Assembly (NCBI GenBank): GCA_036346275.1
Contig: CM070719.1
Span: 32,951,591 to 33,015,590 of the forward strand
Direction: 5' to 3'
Origin: Otatea glauca
Taxonomy: Eukaryota > Streptophyta > Magnoliopsida > Poales > Poaceae
Length of the DNA stretch: 64,000 bases
The notes beneath the pieces were generated by a model, which searched no databases, was not told where the DNA came from, and was given only the letters and a program-made list of their open reading frames with translations. Each line of letters starts with the position of its first letter. Positions within the stretch are counted from its first letter, which is position 1. Shown one piece after another: positions 46,672 to 59,600 of the stretch. The position numbers and the translations under genes were made by a program.

Positions 46672-46958
46672 CCTCATCGCCCTCATTCCTACGGCCTAGA
46701 CGCGTGACATGTCTACTTCACTCATTGTAAAATCAAAGCAAACGGGATGACATGTAGTCGAGCTACATTGTAAAAGCAAATTATGTGATGCGTAATTTAA
46801 TATATTTGAATTATGATTTTAACGATGCTTAGTCGATACATGCATATATTTGAATTATGATTTGAACGATGCTTTATATACTAACATATGGACATCAGTA
46901 AATAATTATATAAATATATATATATATTGCACTAAAAATATGCAAGATTGTCACTTTG

Positions 46959-47305
46959 CGGTTCTTGGAAAACCGCGTGATATGTATATATCATCGCGGA
47001 TTATGGTACAACTTTGGCAAGCTAGTACAATATCCTCGCCGGTTGTAGATATAACCGCAGTGATAATCCTTATCACCGCCGGATTTTGGTTTGATCCGCA
47101 GTGATAGTCCTTATCACTGCCGGATTTTGTTTTGATCCGCAGTGATAGTTCAATATCACTTGCCGCTTGTAGGTAGAACCGGCAAGGATAATCCTTATCA
47201 CCGCCGGTTCTCGAGCCGGCGGTGATAATCCTCGAGTATCATCGCTGACCAATCATCGCCGCGCCAATGACCGGCAGTGATGGGGTTTTGGAACCGGCAG
47301 TGATG
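46959..47305. repeat. 3' subterminal repeat array of CACTA element
   Basis: Repeated TTATCACCGCCGG, TATCACTGCCGG and AACCGGCAGTGAT units in both orientations next to the right terminal repeat. Confidence 0.9.
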
Positions 47306-47326
47306 TGCTGTTCTGTAGTAGTGTCT

Positions 47327-48522
47327 TTCTCTATGTATTTCATTAGAGCATTCACAGGCACAGCAACACAATTGTTATGCTTCATAAATCAACCCCAAAT
47401 TGAGAAGAAGCAAGAAAGACATGCACAGAGCAGCTAACGACAAGGTAGTATTATTTGCGGAAGATGACATCTCAATACCACATGCTTGTTGGATGGTATC
47501 AAGTGCAAACTAATCCCAAATTTCCTACACATGTAGAAATAGCAACCTCTGGTAAGGCACACACAAGTAAAAATGATAGCAATGAGCGAAAAAAAGTGCA
47601 TTCTAGATGAGCCATCACAAAGTTATCATATAAACTATGAACTATTAGGGACAAAGTTTTGCAAACCTGACAAACAATGAGAAAAGAAATCAGAGGCTGG
47701 AAAGGAAAAGAAGTTCCATGGGCAGAGATAAAAAATCTCAAATGAAGATTCAATAAGATGATAGAAAAATAATGATAGCAGCATGGTGGCATCGAATTTC
47801 AAATTCCCTAGATATATAGAGATACTGACAAGAAGTTCTCAAAGTAAACATGAGAAGAAAAATATGAAAGTTTTGGAACCTACGAGAAAGGAGAAAAGGG
47901 AGAAAATAGCTAACATGTCAATTATGTGAAACAAGACTATTAGTCAAACACAAGATAATACTACTCTATCAATAACTAGATCGAGAGGAGCATCCAAATT
48001 GACAAGGTGTGACTGGGAAAGCAGAATAATTCAGTGACATTTTGGCTTCAATTGTGCTAGATGAAATTGTTTATTACATTTTAATACACTATGTTGATAA
48101 TCTAAGTTTTACACAAAGTAGCATGTGCTGATACTTTAGAATGTGAACACCAAATATAGAGATAGCGCAACAGAAAAGACTGAGCGAACACTATCATTTA
48201 GCAAAAAGATAAGTCTAAATTTGCTATGATCTGAAATAGAGATAACCGAAAGTTTTTGCATGATGAGCATCCCAACAATAGAATTTATCAGTAGAGACTC
48301 ATGCAATCCAAGAGAAGTTTATGCAAGATGTAATTTCAGAATTGTTACCTCCTCTCCTAATGAAAGAACAATAGTATAATGTAAATTTCAGTGGCACGAG
48401 CAGTAGTTGCTACCTCCTCTCCTGATAAAAGGAGTAATCTGTGCAATGTGATGACTAACAATTAATCATTTGATCATGCTTGCAAAAGAAATAAAGAACA
48501 CTGATGCACTGAAGCCCATAGG
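47327..48522. other. Intergenic sequence, no gene recognised
   Basis: AT-rich unique-looking DNA between the CACTA element and the solo LTR. Removing the LTR joins it to 52265 onward, so it was once continuous with the site of the Harbinger element. No domain-bearing frame is seen. Confidence 0.5.
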
Positions 48523-48527
48523 GTTAT

Positions 48528-51500
48528 TGTCGGGATCTGAATATACAAATTCGGACCCTCTGTGTATACTGCACTAGTTCAGAATCAAGCTATTGCACAC
48601 AGGCCCAACATAGATGAATATCACAATCATACACAGCGGAAACATTATTAAAGATATCACATATTAATTAATACCTGTTGAATGACCTTATGGTCAACTT
48701 ACATGACTATGCCTCGCGAGGCTGAACAACAAATTAAACTGCAGCGGAATGAAAACGTAGATAAACCTCCCAGTATACCACAGACAACTGACAAAGCTTG
48801 CACTCTAAACATTCGTTTCCTTCTGGCTCTCCATCTCCAGCACTAATGCAGACTCCTCAACTGCTGATGTTGTGGGCAAGAATGAGTACTTAAAGCACTC
48901 AACAAGTTGTGCATAGGATTCAATTCTAACATATCTATATGCAAGACTTATTCCAAAGGAAAGGCTAACACGGTTATTTTGCAATAAAGCAGCATTTATG
49001 AACAAGTACAATAAATAGATTGTAAAGGCAGTAAAACAAATAACAGTAATAGATAGATTCAGCATTTCTCAAGTAAACCAAGTTATCTAATCCTAAATCA
49101 AGTTTTCAACCTTCCATATGGCAATCTTGCCATCCCAACCAAGTTTCCATTTAATTAAACTACCCTTAACTGTAATTCCCGAGCTTTGCTCAATACCGCG
49201 AGCACGACTATCCGAATAGATTTACACTCTGTAGAGGTTATGCACTTTACCCACACGACATGATCATCTCCTGGTGCCTTCCGGAGTAATACACTTCCTT
49301 TGGTGTGTCGGCGGAGAGATCGTGACAAAGCCTTTACAAAGCTTTGCCTTAGCCCAGTACTACCCGCTAAGGTTTCAACACTGAAGGGTTAAACTGCCAC
49401 AACAGAGCCCCCCTCTTGCGCCCTATGAGTTGATCCGTGAACCCGGGACTCACACCATCAATGGTAGTACCAAAGCTAAAACATTGCTAATTAATCAGCT
49501 AGGCTATCCCATACCAGACATGTGGTTGCATGATTGACTCAGGTCAAAGGCTTGTAAGGTTAATGTCGACTTTTGTAGTCGGCAATAAATTTATAGGGCA
49601 GGCGCTAGATCTCAAACTCGAATGTCACACAAGACAAGGGGTTAGATGTGTTCGAGCCCTCGTGATGGAGGTAATACCTAATCTCGTGTCTTTGGGATTA
49701 TGTGGATCTCTTGGATCTAAGGTTGCTCAAAGCACAATGTGCTCTGGGCGATATGAGGTGTGCTATGCTCTATGGCTTGATGCCTTGTTGTTGCCCGCCC
49801 TCTCCCTTATATACCGGGGGTGGTGCGGCTTACAGAGTCCTGATCGGTTAGGAGATTCTGATCGGTTACTAGATTCTAGTCGGTTACAGGATAGAGTTTA
49901 CATCTTTATCTACCCTACCAACGACTCGGATTACAGCCGTATCTTCTATATCCAAATAAATATTCAACTGTCTATAAGATATGCCCCCTACCGTACGGCT
50001 ATTTGGCTTGGCACGGGGCACAACCTTTGGACCTCCTCTCTGGGCCTTTCTTCTCTTCAGGCGTCGCTGGGCCGGTCATGGAGATACCTGGTTTAATATA
50101 TTCCACAGTTAAGTTCTTATGATGATCGAAGAAAGACTTCCACATACTCTCTACCTATCGGGCCCACCTTGGCACACTTGCCCCGTGCCACTTGCCCCAA
50201 TCTAAGTGATTACCACGTGCCATCAACAAGTCAACATCTTTGCGTGACATCCCTCGCCACTACAACTCAACATCCTCGTTTGACAACACCTAACACACCA
50301 ATTCATATCATGTTCCATATTCCATTAGTCAAGATTAACCATTGATGATTCAAGTACATGTGACGACGTGGCATGGCTAAGCAACTAACACGGTCTAACC
50401 ATCCCTAGTTGATTTTAATATTAACCAACTATAATGAACCAATCTAGGGTAACAATAGATTATGACATACAAATGACAAGGTAGGGTATAGATCAAATTG
50501 GTTTATTAGCTAGATCCCAATTTATTTTGAAATAATTATAAACGTAAAATAATATACAATAGCGTAAAACAAAATAGTAGTTCTATAAACTTGGGTTCAA
50601 CATGATCAAAGCACAATTTGCCTTAGAAAACCGTTATTCTTGCAATGGACCTTGGTCTTGAGTTGATGGATCTTCCTCGGATGCGTCGCACAATTCGATG
50701 TCTACACGAAACTAGAGAGAAAGCCAAACAAATACCAAACCAGATAGCAAATGAACTCCAAAAATCAAATCAAATTCACTATTGGATAGATCTCAATTTT
50801 ACAAACTTTTAGAAAGTTGAATCACCTCAATCGGAGCTCGTATGAGGGAGAACGGGCTCGGAGAAGATTCAAATATCATAAAAATAAGAAAATTGGAAAA
50901 TAAAATAATAAACCAAATTATTTTTAAAATGAAAAATTGCTTTATTTCGTCGGTTGACGTCATCGAATCCCTGGGCCAATCCCGAGCTGCCACGTGGCTC
51001 CGGTCCATGCACCCGGTCCACGTGGCTCCGGTCCATGCACCCGGTCCACGGACCTCCTTTGGTCCACCGTGAACCCGGCACACGGCGCTTTAGTTACCTC
51101 GCCGCCACGCGTCAGCACGCTACTGGTTCACGGATCGGCGTGATCTAGGCCGTGCGCTAAGATCCAACAGCCACGAATAGATCCGAGGCTCGAGACATGC
51201 GGTGAAGCTCTGGTGCGTCCACGTGTCACGAATCTAGTGGCGCAACCTAGATCCGACAGCTCCTAGAACTTTTGAAACTCGGCAACAAGGTGCGGTGGCG
51301 CTCTTACCAGTCTTGGAGAAGACGACCCAGGTGACGGCGTTTCGACGCAGCTTCGGCGTGACGAAGTAGTGGAATCGACTCTGCGTGGAACGAAGAATCT
51401 GGATCTGGAACCGATGCGGCTAGAAACGGCTTGACGGCGGCGCAACCTTGAACTTCGACGAGCTCTCATGCGCTAACCACGGCGACCTTTGCGAAAGCAC

Positions 51501-52259
51501 TCCGACCAAAAGACGCAGCGACTGACGGCGAACCCTGGTCGACCCTCCAAGGCTTTTATAGGGGCCTAGGGAGGCGTGCAAGCAGCGGACACGGACTTTG
51601 AGTTCAGCGGCGACACGGCGGCTCGTTTTCGATTCTTGTGCGGAGACGACAACGGACCACCGTCCGATCGACGATCAACGGCTGTGATCACTCTCGACGC
51701 AGCACGATCAAATCCACCCTTTCCAAAACCAACGGATATGATCTAATATATCCTAATCCAACGCAATCCATACCGCTAGATCTTGATCCAACGGTTCGCA
51801 CGCACTAGGGTTTCCAATTCAACTTCAAATCACGACCATCCATTCTGATCCGACGGCTAACGATCGCGCTTCTAGAAACCAGGCTAACAGGCTGCTCAAC
51901 GATGGGCCTTGCACGCACAGTGCTGGGTTTCAGCCAAGTACTGTTCATTCGATTTTTCTATAGATTTTCTTTCAAAATAATTACAGAAATTAGTTTAATT
52001 AGTTTTAGGCAATAAAAATATCAAGAAAAATCCAAAAAAATTCTCATAAATACTTTGAGACATTTTGGACTCAAATAAAATAGTTTTAGTCAAACTTTAT
52101 ATTAACTTTATGTATATTTAATTAATTTTCACAAAAGGGCCAATATATTTAATTTAAAATAAATTCAAATAAAATCCAGATAAATCCAATAAATTAAAAA
52201 AAATAAAAATACATAAATAATAATAAAATAATATTATAGACAAATTTTGGGATGTTACA
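48528..52259 (+). mobile_element. Solo LTR of a Tat-like element, 3.7 kb
   Basis: The segment begins TGTCGGGATCTG and ends GGGATGTTACA, so it has TG..CA ends, and is flanked by a perfect 5-bp duplication GTTAT (48523-48527 and 52260-52264). It aligns by eye with the Tat LTR at 4816-6831, which also sets its orientation as plus. No internal region remains, so LTR-LTR recombination probably removed it. A short direct repeat (CGGTCCATGCACCCGGTCCA units) lies at 51000-51048. Open frames such as 49530-50096 show no domain. Confidence 0.9.
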
Positions 52260-52802
52260 GTTATATTAGTAACATGCAAAGTCAAGCCATTGATTCATGA
52301 CTTAGGGCATGTTTAGCACAGCTTCATATTCACATTTTTCAGCTTTTGCTTCAGATTCTCTGAGAATCCACTTCTTTAAGAATCTGGAGCTACCTCAGGA
52401 AAGCCTTTGGCTAGTAGGTTGGCTCTAAGAACCATAATGGTGGGGATTGAAGGTGAATAGACATTGCTACCCCTAGTTGTAATACTTCAATTGTATTTAT
52501 GTTTTACTCCTTTGTATTTGTACACAAATTAATGGAGTTTATTTTTTCAATTTTTGGAAAGCACATATTAATATATATAAATGATATGAGTATCATTATC
52601 CGTTCATTTCCAATAAATTAATAGGTTGCACCGTGTTACTTAGAATATATGAACACATAAATTTGGATGAAATAACATGCACACCACCACATCAGAAAAG
52701 TACCTCTCCTGTGACCAAGATCGTTACTACTGTGTGGGTTGTCATCGTTACTGCTTCTAGTCCCCATCGACTATGTACAGACTCAAAATTTTCATACCAT
52801 AG

Positions 52803-54662
52803 TGAAAGATCACGTGGAGGTTTACCCATATTTGTGATGAGCGTTTGACTAAATTTGAGCTTGGTATGCTCTGGTTTGAGTTTGATTTGAACTGGATTTT
52901 CAATTTGAAGTAATTTGAGCTTTGTCTGGAATTTGTGGTGCTACCGGCCATGGTAGCCCAGTGCTACCGGCCATGGTAGCCCGGTGCTACCGGGCGAGCG
53001 ATAACACCAACCCTAGAGCGATGTGTAAAAACCCGAGAGAGTGTTTTTGGGGGTTCTGGCAGTCCGATGCTACCGGCCGAGCAGCAGGACCGGCCTCAAA
53101 GAGCGATGTGAAAATTCCAAAAGGGTGCATTTTGGGGCATTGTAGCTGTCCGGTGCTACCACCCATGGTAGTCCGGTGCTACCGGGGTAGCGGTAGCACT
53201 AGCCCAATTGCCCGGTGTAGAAAGTCCATAGAGAGTCTCTTCTAGTTTTGGGATATAGGGCGGTGCTACCGGTCGGGGGCGGTAGCACCGGCTCTTATGA
53301 GCGAGAATGCATTAAAACTTGTGATTTTGATGGATTTCATTGCATATCATTTTGGAAATTGCTATGTGATGTGTTTCCTTGGTATTGATGGTTGCAGGAC
53401 GACGTGCTTGATAATGGTGGGGCGGAGGATGACCGGGACTAGGCAAGGAGTGTCGGAGGTCCAGATGGTCGAGGATCACCGGAAGATGATCGGAGACGGA
53501 GTCGGTGCAAGCCAAGAAGACAAGGAATGGATGAGATGCTAACTAGACGCTACGTGAATCAAGGAGGGCCGTCGGATCGTGGTCTAGTTGATAGGATAGC
53601 GGGTCTAGGTAGTGTGCTTTGAAAACTGTGAAAGAAAACCCGGTTTCTTTGCTGGGTTTTGGGTTAGCCCTTGCATGGCTGTGTTAGTGGGTCAATCCTA
53701 GCCTTTGATGGAGTGCCCTAGGGATGAGGGACTCATCCAAGGGTGGTAGGTGGCCCAAGAGTAGTATAAATAGAGAGGGGTAGCCTTCCTCCTCTTGAAG
53801 GTTTTAGAGGTTTTATGCTCCTTTGAGCTTTGCCCACTTTGTTGTAAGGTTTTGTAAACCTCCCTTCCAGAAATGCAAATTATTTTCCCTTATACAAGAA
53901 TTTACTTTACGTATTTAAATCCAGCACTAAAATTCTTGCAATTTACATTCATGTAATTTGGATTTGCCTCCCCTCCTTCTACATGCTTTTGGATTTGCCT
54001 CCTCTCCCTCTAAAATGATTTTGCTTCTTGTGCTGAGGATGTTGATTGATGGATGAATCTTCTTCAGATCATATCACAATCATCTAGGCAATCCTTGCAT
54101 CGTTTCTTACAAGAAACCGGTCTTTTGTTCTTGAGCGGATCATTTTTCAAGATCATGTTTGTAGAGTTTTTGGACTAGTGCTCTTACTTGCTGTGACATG
54201 TGGAAGGTCCTCCAAGGTCATCTTGATTATCAAAACCCCACGAGCAAGTCTTTGATCGAGTTCTTGAGTTTTTGCTCAAACTTGGTGTGTTCTTCCTTCA
54301 CGGGTAAAAAGGTCGGAACTTTGATGTCAATCCTTATGATTGAAGGTTGGAATGAGTTTCTGACACCCTTAGGATCACATCTACCAAGTTTCATGAGTTT
54401 TTGTCCAGCCGATCAAAAGATTTATCAAGATTTGCTTTTGAAGGTCGTGCTGGTTCTTCAGCTATTCTTGAGCCCGGTGCTACCGCCCTTGGTCCGGTGC
54501 TACTGGCCTCCCAGCGGTAGCACCGCCCATACAGAACAGCTAGATCATTTCACTTGCTTCCTTTGAGTGTTTCTCTTTGAGGGCTTGTTTGGAGTATTTT
54601 GAATGAGGGAAAATTTTATTTAGGATCATTCACCCCCCTCTGATCACCATCTCGGTCCTTCA
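52803..54662 (+). mobile_element. SIRE-type copia solo LTR inside the Harbinger element
   Basis: It starts TGAAAGATCACGTGG and ends CGGTCCTTCA, with the 5-bp duplication CATAG on both sides (52798-52802 and 54663-54667). It carries CCGGTGCTACC and GGTAGCACCGG arrays at 52940-53300 and again at 54475-54530. A TATA-like GTATAAATAG lies near 53765, followed by a leader-like region. The ends resemble the two other SIRE-type LTRs in this window. The 122-codon frame at 54198 shows no domain. Confidence 0.9.
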
Positions 54663-54814
54663 CATAGTAATAAAAACAACAAAGAAGTGCTGAAATCAAA
54701 GAAAAATGAGTGCTAAGAAAAAATGTCATATCATAAAAAAGAAAGTATAAAATGGGTGGTAGCGTCAGATTGCAAAATATCACAAACATTGTATCTAAGG
54801 GCCATTTTGAGCAA

Positions 54815-55060
54815 TGGCCCTTGCAAGGTCATCATGGAATCTATCCATGGATCTATCACTCTTGTGATGTTGACACATCCGATGCATCATGAGAAGTGGC
54901 ATATCTCGATGGTATTGTAGGCACATAATTAGGATCCCGATCAAGCCTACGGAAACCCCTATCTGTCGAAGCATGCTCACGTATGAAGTTGTGGAGTCCC
55001 ATGGTTGTTGCAACAATAATCTTTTGCTTGGGCATTTTAAAGCTCGGCATCTTGAGAAGA
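54815..55060 (-). pseudogene. Harbinger transposase C-terminal fragment
   Basis: On the minus strand the frame starting near 55050 reads MPSFKMPKQKIIVATTMGLH then NFIREHASTD. In PIF/Harbinger (DDE_Tnp_4) transposases this is the block near the last catalytic residue, where an IV-A-LHNFIR motif is conserved. The chain runs on to MDRFHDDLARAIAQNG near 54815. The N-terminal two thirds are absent. The neighbouring frame 55145-54795 overlaps it in another register, so at least one frameshift is present. Confidence 0.65.
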
Positions 55061-56079
55061 ATTCTACATTAGTCATTGTCATTATCATGATAATTTCAAG
55101 ACCAGTACGTACTACTTCTAGTCCCCATCGACTATGATAATTCAATTAGAATATAGCCAAATCTGAAGAGCAATGTGTAGAACAGGCCAGAATACTGAGT
55201 TTTCTAAGAACACATTGCATGATCCTACTAGAATAGGATAACCCAACAATTGAAATTATGATTTGCTTGGATCAACGCCCACCTAGCCCCTGCCAAGATT
55301 TTGGGCATCAATTTGGTTGCCCTAACTTGGTGACATTTTGGAAATAAAATTAACTAGCATTAAATATGTCTTGGTTGCATGCCAAAATTGGTGTGAAATT
55401 GTGGCTACAAACCAAATACATGTCAAATTTGATCAACCAATCACAAATTTTGGCAGACTTGGAAACATCAGCAAGTCAGCAACAAAGGGGGAGGGACAGT
55501 CGGCAACCGTACCTTCGTGAAAGTTCGGTGCTCGATGCTGTAGGAACATGGGGGCTCGGGGGACGACGTCGTCGATGCAAATAGGGTTGCCCTGATTCCA
55601 CTCGTGTGTGGGGGGAGACGCTTGGGGGGCTCAGGGCTAGAGGCGCCTGGGGGCCTAGGGGGGCTAGAGGTGTCAAGCTCTGGTGGGGCGATGGAAGTGG
55701 TGAGATCAGTTAGAGGCAGTGAGATCTTAGTGGGAGGCGGCGATATAGGGCTCGATCGCTCCTGCCCCGTCGCTATCGTGAAGACGGAGGAATGCGTAGG
55801 GTTTACGGCCTGGGATTCAGGGTGGAAGGGGAATGTGGTAGTAATCCGATGGCATTTGTGGGTAAAATAGTATAACTTCAAATGGTACTTCTCTTTCTAG
55901 TTGTCCATATTCCCACAAGAATCCACAGAAAGGACGCTCCTCCTCGATAGTTCATTTCCGATACTGCTCCTCGCGAGAAGCAGAATCAACTCATTTTGGG
56001 AAGCTAGGTGTTTGGTGTAGATTCAATTGATCCGAGAGTAAGAAGCGGGGAGTAAGAGCTGTATCAAACACGCCCTTAG

Positions 56080-56249
56080 ACTAACATTTACAAGAAAAGA
56101 TGGTTCTCACTATGTCCTTGGACCGCAGCTTCTACCACCTACTCTACCACCCAATGCATCATAGCACAGACGTTGATGCCATTCCGTAGATTGCAAATTT
56201 GATTTTCACCATGGGTATGACCTCATTTGTGGGTGTTCGCCCTTGAGCT
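56080..56249. other. Short intergenic spacer
   Basis: Sequence between the Harbinger element and a small foldback repeat. I see nothing in it. Confidence 0.4.
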
Positions 56250-56609
56250 GTTCATTCATTAGGCCCCCTCTTTCATTTTTTTTTCAAAAATGGCTCCCTT
56301 CTAAAATGTTTTGCAAAACTAGCCTCCCTTCATGCTACAGTACCATGGAAAGGCATCGTCCCGCGCATCGCCAAGCCTCCTGTCGCGCCTTTAGTCCGCC
56401 GCAAGCGTCCTGTCGTGTCTCCAGTCCACGGTAACTTCCTGGCCCCGCGCTCGGTGCTTGGTCCTACGTCGCCCACTTCTCGCGCTCTGCCTCTGCGGCA
56501 ACTTGGCCTCCCACCATCCTGTAACACCGATGGGACTAGTTTTGTAAAAAAAATTCAGGATGGAGCCATTTTTATAAAAAAAGTGAAAGAAGAGACCAGA
56601 TGAGTGAAC
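56250..56609. mobile_element. Small foldback/MITE-like inverted repeat, 360 bp
   Basis: The left arm (56250 to about 56345, GTTCATTCATTAGG, AAAATGGCTCC, TTTTGCAAAACTAG) is mirrored by the right arm (about 56515 to 56609, CTAGTTTTGTAAAA, GGAGCCATTTTTAT, GAGTGAAC). A GC-rich centre of about 170 bp lies between them. No target duplication is evident. Confidence 0.65.
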
Positions 56610-56670
56610 ATTTCTTCACCCTCAACTCCTAGCTGGAGTAGGCAATCAACTACAAAGAAGTGGCACTAAC

Positions 56671-59600
56671 CAGTGGCGAATCTAGGATGAAAATAGAGGG
56701 GGAGCTCCTATGTCGAAGTTGTAACTCAAAACAAGCATACTAATGATACATCTACTGATCTATTGCCAACTAAATCCAAATTCACACATAAATAGGAAGG
56801 AGCAAAGTGAATAATCAAAATATAACAAATGTAATACCTTACTAATGGACAGAATGACATAAATATGTGAGGACCGAGGACGGATCATCGACCATTTGAC
56901 CTGTAGATAAAAATATAAAACTCAGTGATGCAATTTTAATTTGTGAATACTTATAAAAATATAATTTGAAATAATACTTACGAAGGTACTAGTACTGGGT
57001 ACGACGTAATTTCACTCTACGATTTTTCATCTCTTGAAAGCGTCGAATGATTTCTTTATTATCGACGTTTCTAAATATTTCTTTCTCAGTGTAACACACC
57101 ATCAAGTTATTGAACCAATCATTTGCTATCTTATTGCGTAAATCTGTCTTAATAATCTTCATTGATGAGAAGATTCTTTCTACTGATGCTGTTGCCACTG
57201 GAAGGATCAATGTAAGCTCGATAAGGTGATAGACCAATGGAAAAGTTCTACTCTTTCCGGTTTCAACCATCTTTTTAGCAAACTTTGCAAGATCACGACA
57301 ACCATTAAATTCAACACTTCTCCTAACATTAAGAATGAAGGTTTGAAGCTGATTTCTTAATAACAAACGGTCAGCTATGGTGAAATCAAGAACAGAAATC
57401 TCAAAAGTCGAACAAGTTTATCCATATCAAACTTAGAAAAGGAGTTGCTTGGATTAAGACAAGACATGCATACCAATAACTCTGAAGAAACTTCATTAAA
57501 TCGATGATTCATCTCTCCCATAATAGCATCAAGAGCAACATTGAAAATGTCAACACGATAATAGTGAAGGTAAGTCACCTTGTGCTTCCGACGTGCAGAT
57601 TTGCCCTTAACTCCAATGAAAATCATCCATATCTGGCACACTTATCTCATTTGCCTCGCAAAAGGACTTGACTTGGTTAAGCAATGGCTCCCACCCATTG
57701 TCCCTCATGTCTTGTAGGTGCACTTTCACATCGACAATCAAATCCATGGCTTCTACAATATCTTGATCCCTTTTTTGCAAAGCAATTGATAGCTCACTTG
57801 TAATGCCCAACAAGTCTATCAAAAAATGCATGATAAATACAAACTCAAATCTTTCCATATGTTGTATCAAACCTGCTACTCCACCATTACCTGAAGGATA
57901 TGATGCATCTTCAGATATCATCTCTAAAACCTCAAGCACTGACTCCCACATTTGGTATATACGAAGTATGGTTTTAAGATGAGAACCCCATCTAGTATCT
58001 CCAGGTCTAGCTAGGCTAGTTTCTTGATTCAAGCCTGTTCCACTTAAAAGTATGCCATTCTCCAATTTCTCCAATACTTTCTCTTGATGCTTTTCCATCA
58101 AAACATCCTTTCTCTTGCAAGATGCACTCACAGTGGTCACTATCAAGGGAACATAGTTGAAGAAGTCAAGAATAGCTCTACTACAACTTATGCATGGTGA
58201 CAACCACTAATCAGAATCGATGGGTAAAGCAATGGATATAGAAAGCATATGGACTCTCATCCTCAGATTAATCTTTGCAAGCCATTAAATTCCCTCTCAT
58301 ATTTGAAGCTCCATCGTAACCCTGCCCACGTAGTCTAGAAATAGGTAGATCATGATCGGCAAGCAAACTAACCATAGCTTCCTTCAATGCAACCGATGTA
58401 CAATAAGTGATATGTTTAATACCAAGAAACCTTTCCATGATCTTCCCTTCTTTGTTTACAAATCTACATGCCAACCAAATTAATGATACAAGGTTAGAAC
58501 TTAACACAAATCATAAATGATACAACTAACAAACATAATATATACTACTAACCTGACAATCATAGCAATTTGCTCCTTTATTGACGAATCGCGCGACTCA
58601 TCAATAAGCACCGCAAAATTCCTATCTCCAATCTCATCCTTAATCACCTTTGTTACCTCTTGTGCACAACATTTCGCAAGATCCTTCTGTATCTCTGGAC
58701 AAATCATCAAACTATTCCCTCCACCATCAAATTCAAATGCCGCATTCACATCCGGTACCTTATCTTTATACCACTCCAATAACTCTTTAAAATTTCCCTT
58801 ATTCATAGAGGTAGAAGTTTCATCATGTCCACGAAAAGCATCACCTTGCATTATGAGAAATCTTGCACAATCTAAAGAAGCAGTTAAACGAATCTTGTAT
58901 GCAATTTCAGAGTCCTTACTATAAACATTTAATTTATGTTCTATGCTTGCTCTTTGATTGCGAAAATCTTCACAATCTTGCATTACAATGTTGTGGACAC
59001 TATTAGGTCCCCCAACATGGTCTTTGAAACCTTCCATAGCCCTTCTCCAATTCACATAGCCAACTTTTGTGAAGAAATCCCTCCCAAAGTGAGTAGGTTG
59101 TCTTGATTTCTTAAAAAGAAAGCAATAGAAACAAAAGGCGGCGTCCTTTTCTATACTATATTCTAACCAATCGAACTTCTTATACCATGATTCTTGAAAT
59201 GATCTTGATTCCCCATGTTGAATCTTCTTTGGAGAAGTATGCCCGATTGGTTGAGTCGGACCCTTCAACATATATGTTCTCCTCACTTCATCTCTAATCT
59301 CTTTAGGATAAGTTTCAATTTGTTTGCGATGCGCTGAATCAGCAACAATTTCGTTGGGATTAAAAACATGTTGAGATGTGTTGTTCTCGTTGGTTCGTGG
59401 GTCACTAGTTCTTGCATTTCGTCGGAAAAAATTGTGCAACGTTTGGTTCTCCATTTTTTGCAATTTAGTTTGCCGACTTGCTGTAATAAAACAAATTAAA
59501 TTAAAGAGATAAAAAAGAATCTACCGGCCAATAGAATAAAGATGAGCCATTTTTCCTGTTTATCGGTGATCATAAAGAATGCATTAGGGCTTGGAAGTGA

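Larger units (their letters stand above)
37169..47323 (+). mobile_element. CACTA (En/Spm) DNA transposon, 10.2 kb
   Basis: The ends are CACTACTACAGAACAGC and GCTGTTCTGTAGTAGTG, perfect terminal inverted repeats. TCT flanks both sides (37166-37168 and 47324-47326), the 3-bp duplication of CACTA elements. Both ends carry arrays of TATCACTGCCGGTT and AACCGGCAGTGATA. Two broken genes lie inside on the plus strand: a TNP2-like transposase and a second gene with a Ulp1-like protease tail. An extra subterminal-type array sits in the middle. Confidence 0.95.
52305..56076 (-). mobile_element. PIF/Harbinger element, degenerate, interrupted by a solo LTR
   Basis: The left end GGGCATGTTTAGCACAGCTT and the right end, read in reverse complement as GGGCGTGTTTGATACAGCTC, are matching terminal repeats. 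TTA flanks both (52302-52304 and 56077-56079). A transposase fragment lies on the minus strand near 54.8-55.1 kb and a GC-rich leader-like stretch near 55.5-55.8 kb. Without the inserted solo LTR the element is about 1.9 kb, so it is internally deleted. The word CTTCTAGTCCCCATCGACTA occurs at 52754 and again at 55114, showing an internal duplication. Confidence 0.8.

Noticed and set aside
49530..50096. 188-codon frame in the 3.7 kb solo LTR
   Set aside because: It has no domain, and LTRs of this length contain chance open frames. It lies between perfect target duplications.
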